Position numbers and translations under genes: made by a program. Below, in pieces: positions 62,021-64,000 of a DNA stretch of 64,000 nucleotides. Below the pieces are notes generated by a model, which searched no databases, had not been told where the DNA came from, and worked only from the letters and a program-made list of their open reading frames with translations. The stretch covers positions 36,483-100,482 of the forward strand of contig JAEWSZ010000009.1 of NCBI GenBank assembly GCA_023397905.1. Direction: 5' to 3'. The stretch's first letter is position 1, and every line of letters begins with the position of its first letter. Source of the DNA: Bacillota bacterium. Lineage in GTDB: Bacteria > Bacillota > Clostridia > Acetivibrionales > DSM-1351.

Positions 62021-63426
62021 CAGGCCTCCTCCTCACAGCGGATAATATCCATCAGCTCCCGGAATTCTCCGGCGTCCAGTCCGTCAATGCGTGCGCACAG
62101 TTCTATTACCCTCTGCGTCTTTTCTCCGTTCAGCCTGGTGCCAAGGCAATTCCTCAGTTTTATCACATGCTGTTCCCAGGGCAGCAGCTCCTGCCCAAAC
62201 CGGTTGCTCTTCGGGGAATAGCCCCTGGCGGTGAGCTCTGTGCCGTCCCCCAGGACCACAGTCATATCAAAATAGCCCTTGCCGATTTCCGCCGGAGTGT
62301 CCCTGTCCATTTCAAACTCTATTTGCGACAGAAGTTTTTCAACAGCCGGATCAAATCTGGCCTCATCGGTGAAGCTGTCAAGAGTGACCGCCCCATCCAT
62401 CAAGGCGCGGACTGCAGTATACTGCACGCTGAACTTGCCGTCAAGCCCGGACTTTGGATTTGGTCTGTTCACATAGGGCAGGTAAACGCCCTTCATACGG
62501 ATCTTCCGTATATTATCCATGCCCGCCGCGCCGCCTATTTTGCCATACAGCTCCAGGCCAGCATTGATAGCGGCATGTGTTGCAAAATTGCTGGGGTAGG
62601 GCTTTATTTCAAAACCCGGGGCTACTATCCTGTAGTTCTTTCCGTAGCCCTTCAGCAGCTCCACATCGAAATCCTGATACCCGAAAAAGGAAACTATATA
62701 CCCTTTGGGCGCTTCCAGAATATCCGTATTCCCCGTAAAACCCTTTTGAGCCAGCAGCGCCGAATCCAGTCCGGCATAACTTGACTGGCCGCAGTGCAGG
62801 CTTTTGGTATGGGTGCCTGTGTTGGCCATGAGAGTGCCGCAGCGTGAGCCGACTATGCCAAAGGCGCTGCACAGGGCGTCCGGATCCAATCCCAGCAGGT
62901 GTGCGGCGCCTGCAGCAGCCCCGAAGGGCCCAACCATCCCGGGCGGATGAAAGGGCACATTGTTCAGATTTTTCTGATTTGAGGCGGCCCGTATGGCGCA
63001 CATGGTCTCAATGCCTTTAATCATTGCCGTCATCACCTGCCTGCCGTCAAGCCCCCGGTATTCCGCCAGCGCCAGAATAGCCGGCAGGCAGGTGGAAAGC
63101 TGATGATTTGGCGGGTTCCACATGGGCTCATAGTCCAGCACATGCATTGAGCTGCCGTTGATCATGGCCGCCTGGGACATACTGGTTTTAAAGCCCAGGC
63201 CTATTACACTGGCCTGCCGGCCGCCCCCCATTTCCTTCGCATTCTCCGCCAGTATCCTGGGCGGGGCTTCCTGATATGAACCGGCCACCGCCACCGCGAT
63301 CCCGTCCGCAAAAAGCTGGCGCCCGCGCTGCTTCAATTCCCCGGTGAAATCCTCATATTGCAGCGCCGTTACCTTTTCTGCAAATTCTTTTGTCAAATTT
63401 TTATATCCATCCTGCATCTCATCCAT
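62020..63426 (-). CDS. MmgE/PrpD family protein (2-methylcitrate dehydratase-like)
   Basis: A 468-residue cofactor-free dehydratase or isomerase of the MmgE/PrpD family, which includes 2-methylcitrate dehydratase and cis-aconitate decarboxylase. Typical parts are SMHVLDYEPMWNPPNHQLS, GPFGAAAGAAHLLGLD and IKPYPSNFATHAAINA. A longer start at 63468 exists, but AAAGGAAG is spaced for the ATG at 63426, which overlaps the upstream stop by eight bases. The closeness to a PrpB-like lyase and LeuCD-like hydratase points to a methylcitrate-like route. Confidence 0.9.
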   Translation of the reverse strand: MDEMQDGYKNLTKEFAEKVTALQYEDFTGELKQRGRQLFADGIAVAVAGSYQEAPPRILAENAKEMGGGRQASVIGLGFKTSMSQAAMINGSSMHVLDYEPMWNPPNHQLSTCLPAILALAEYRGLDGRQVMTAMIKGIETMCAIRAASNQKNLNNVPFHPPGMVGPFGAAAGAAHLLGLDPDALCSAFGIVGSRCGTLMANTGTHTKSLHCGQSSYAGLDSALLAQKGFTGNTDILEAPKGYIVSFFGYQDFDVELLKGYGKNYRIVAPGFEIKPYPSNFATHAAINAGLELYGKIGGAAGMDNIRKIRMKGVYLPYVNRPNPKSGLDGKFSVQYTAVRALMDGAVTLDSFTDEARFDPAVEKLLSQIEFEMDRDTPAEIGKGYFDMTVVLGDGTELTARGYSPKSNRFGQELLPWEQHVIKLRNCLGTRLNGEKTQRVIELCARIDGLDAGEFRELMDIIRCEEEA

Positions 63427-64000
63427 TCTGATCTTCCTTTCCCGCCCCATAGCGTTTATCCAGCTCAAAATACACAGGAGCGCCCAATATACCTATGATC
63501 CTGTTAAAAGCGTTTTGATCCATCTTGCTCACATCCGGCAAATCGTCCTCCATGATTTTTTTCAGCGCCGTCTCATAAGCGGACCATGCGCTGGCCATGG
63601 CAAAGGGATTTAAAACAACTTTAAAATCAGGCGCCAGGGCTTCCAGCTTTTTCATGGGGATCATGGGCACATTGTTGAAAAGGAGCGGTATTCCGGCCAG
63701 GCGGCCCGTATAATTTTTGATATCCTCAAGATTCCTGATCCCGTCTACAAAAGCCATGTCGGCGCCGGCTTCCATAAAGGACCGGATGCGGTCCTCCACA
63801 TCGTCCCAGCCGTTTACCGCCAGAGTATCAGTTCTCGCTATGATTATAAATGACTCGTCTTTGCGGGCATCCACCGCCGCTTTGATCTTTGTCACGGCCT
63901 CCTCCTTTGGAATCACCTGCTTGTTGAGCATATATCCGCAGCGTTTGGGCCACACCTGGTCTTCCAGGTGCAGGGCAGCCGCCCCGGCTCTCTCATATTC
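63419..64000 (-). CDS. Isocitrate lyase/PEP mutase superfamily lyase, PrpB-like (partial, N-terminus outside window)
   Basis: The C-terminal part, about 193 residues, of a PEP mutase/isocitrate lyase family protein. The reading frame is open to the window edge (YERAGAAALHLEDQVWPKRC). The active-site loop is PKRCGYML, in place of the usual K(K/R)CGH with His changed to Tyr. IIARTDTLAVNGWDD, ADMAFVDGIRNLEDI and PLLFNNVP are family segments. Members cleave 2-methylisocitrate, dimethylmalate or oxaloacetate-like C-C bonds. It is the first visible gene of the coupled operon with MmgE/PrpD and LeuCD-like genes. Confidence 0.88.
   Translation of the reverse strand, partial: EYERAGAAALHLEDQVWPKRCGYMLNKQVIPKEEAVTKIKAAVDARKDESFIIIARTDTLAVNGWDDVEDRIRSFMEAGADMAFVDGIRNLEDIKNYTGRLAGIPLLFNNVPMIPMKKLEALAPDFKVVLNPFAMASAWSAYETALKKIMEDDLPDVSKMDQNAFNRIIGILGAPVYFELDKRYGAGKEDQNG

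Noticed and set aside
1..64000. CRISPR arrays, tRNA or rRNA genes, insertion sequences, prophage genes
   Set aside because: No regularly spaced repeats, cloverleaf or rRNA core sequences, transposase or phage proteins were recognised on either strand.

Overview
The window looks like a chromosome segment of an anaerobic, spore-forming Clostridia-type Firmicute. The evidence is the comEC-holA-recJ and apt-relA-dtd-hemZ gene order, an oxygen-independent HemZ, a Spo0E-like sporulation phosphatase, a c-di-AMP (ydaO-type) riboswitch, strong GGAGG ribosome sites and several TTG starts. No rRNA, tRNA, CRISPR array, transposase or integrase was seen.

Layout. (1) 1-2428: a YesM/YesN-type two-component pair, the regulator cut by the window edge. 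(2) 2432-7931 and 20046-25348: a housekeeping block on the minus strand, comEC-holA-recJ and apt-relA-dtd-MBL hydrolase-hemZ (competence, replication, repair, purine salvage, stringent response, tRNA proofreading, heme-type enzyme). (3) 8040-19980: an AT-rich carbohydrate island inserted exactly between recJ and apt. It holds a sugar-binding lipoprotein, two ABC permeases, a GH106-like glycosidase, a YesM/YesN sensor-regulator pair and an IlvD/Edd dehydratase, and is bounded by terminators. (4) 25500-34100: an NlpC/P60 cell-wall hydrolase under a c-di-AMP riboswitch, a GNAT acetyltransferase, two small genes (one Spo0E-like), a membrane pyrophosphatase, a small hypothetical gene, the ribosome-rescue factor RqcH and an aminotransferase.

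(5) 34119-58199: a 24-kb minus-strand chemosensory and signalling region. It has one CheA, two CheW, one CheR, CheX, several CheY-like proteins, four MCPs, a GGDEF-EAL protein, two more histidine kinases, an AraC-type regulator, a response regulator fused to a DUF2442-like domain, and a large MalT-like LuxR regulator at the upstream end. No flagellar genes, CheB or CheD are present. Two of the MCPs end in a CheR-tether-like pentapeptide, and a response regulator-MCP-CheW module is duplicated. (6) 58368-59991: a TetR regulator divergent from an eight-helix membrane protein, with two tandem palindromic operators between them. (7) 60011-64000: a translationally coupled catabolic operon of a PrpB/PEP-mutase-type lyase (partial), an MmgE/PrpD protein and a LeuC/LeuD-like hydro-lyase. 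It fits a methylcitrate-like or dimethylmalate-like route whose substrate cannot be fixed from sequence.

The most promising points for follow-up are the chemosensory region (tethered MCPs, HPt-bearing kinase, DUF2442-fused regulator), a palindromic repeat found both between genes and inside a coding linker, the recJ/apt island, and the hydro-lyase/lyase operon.
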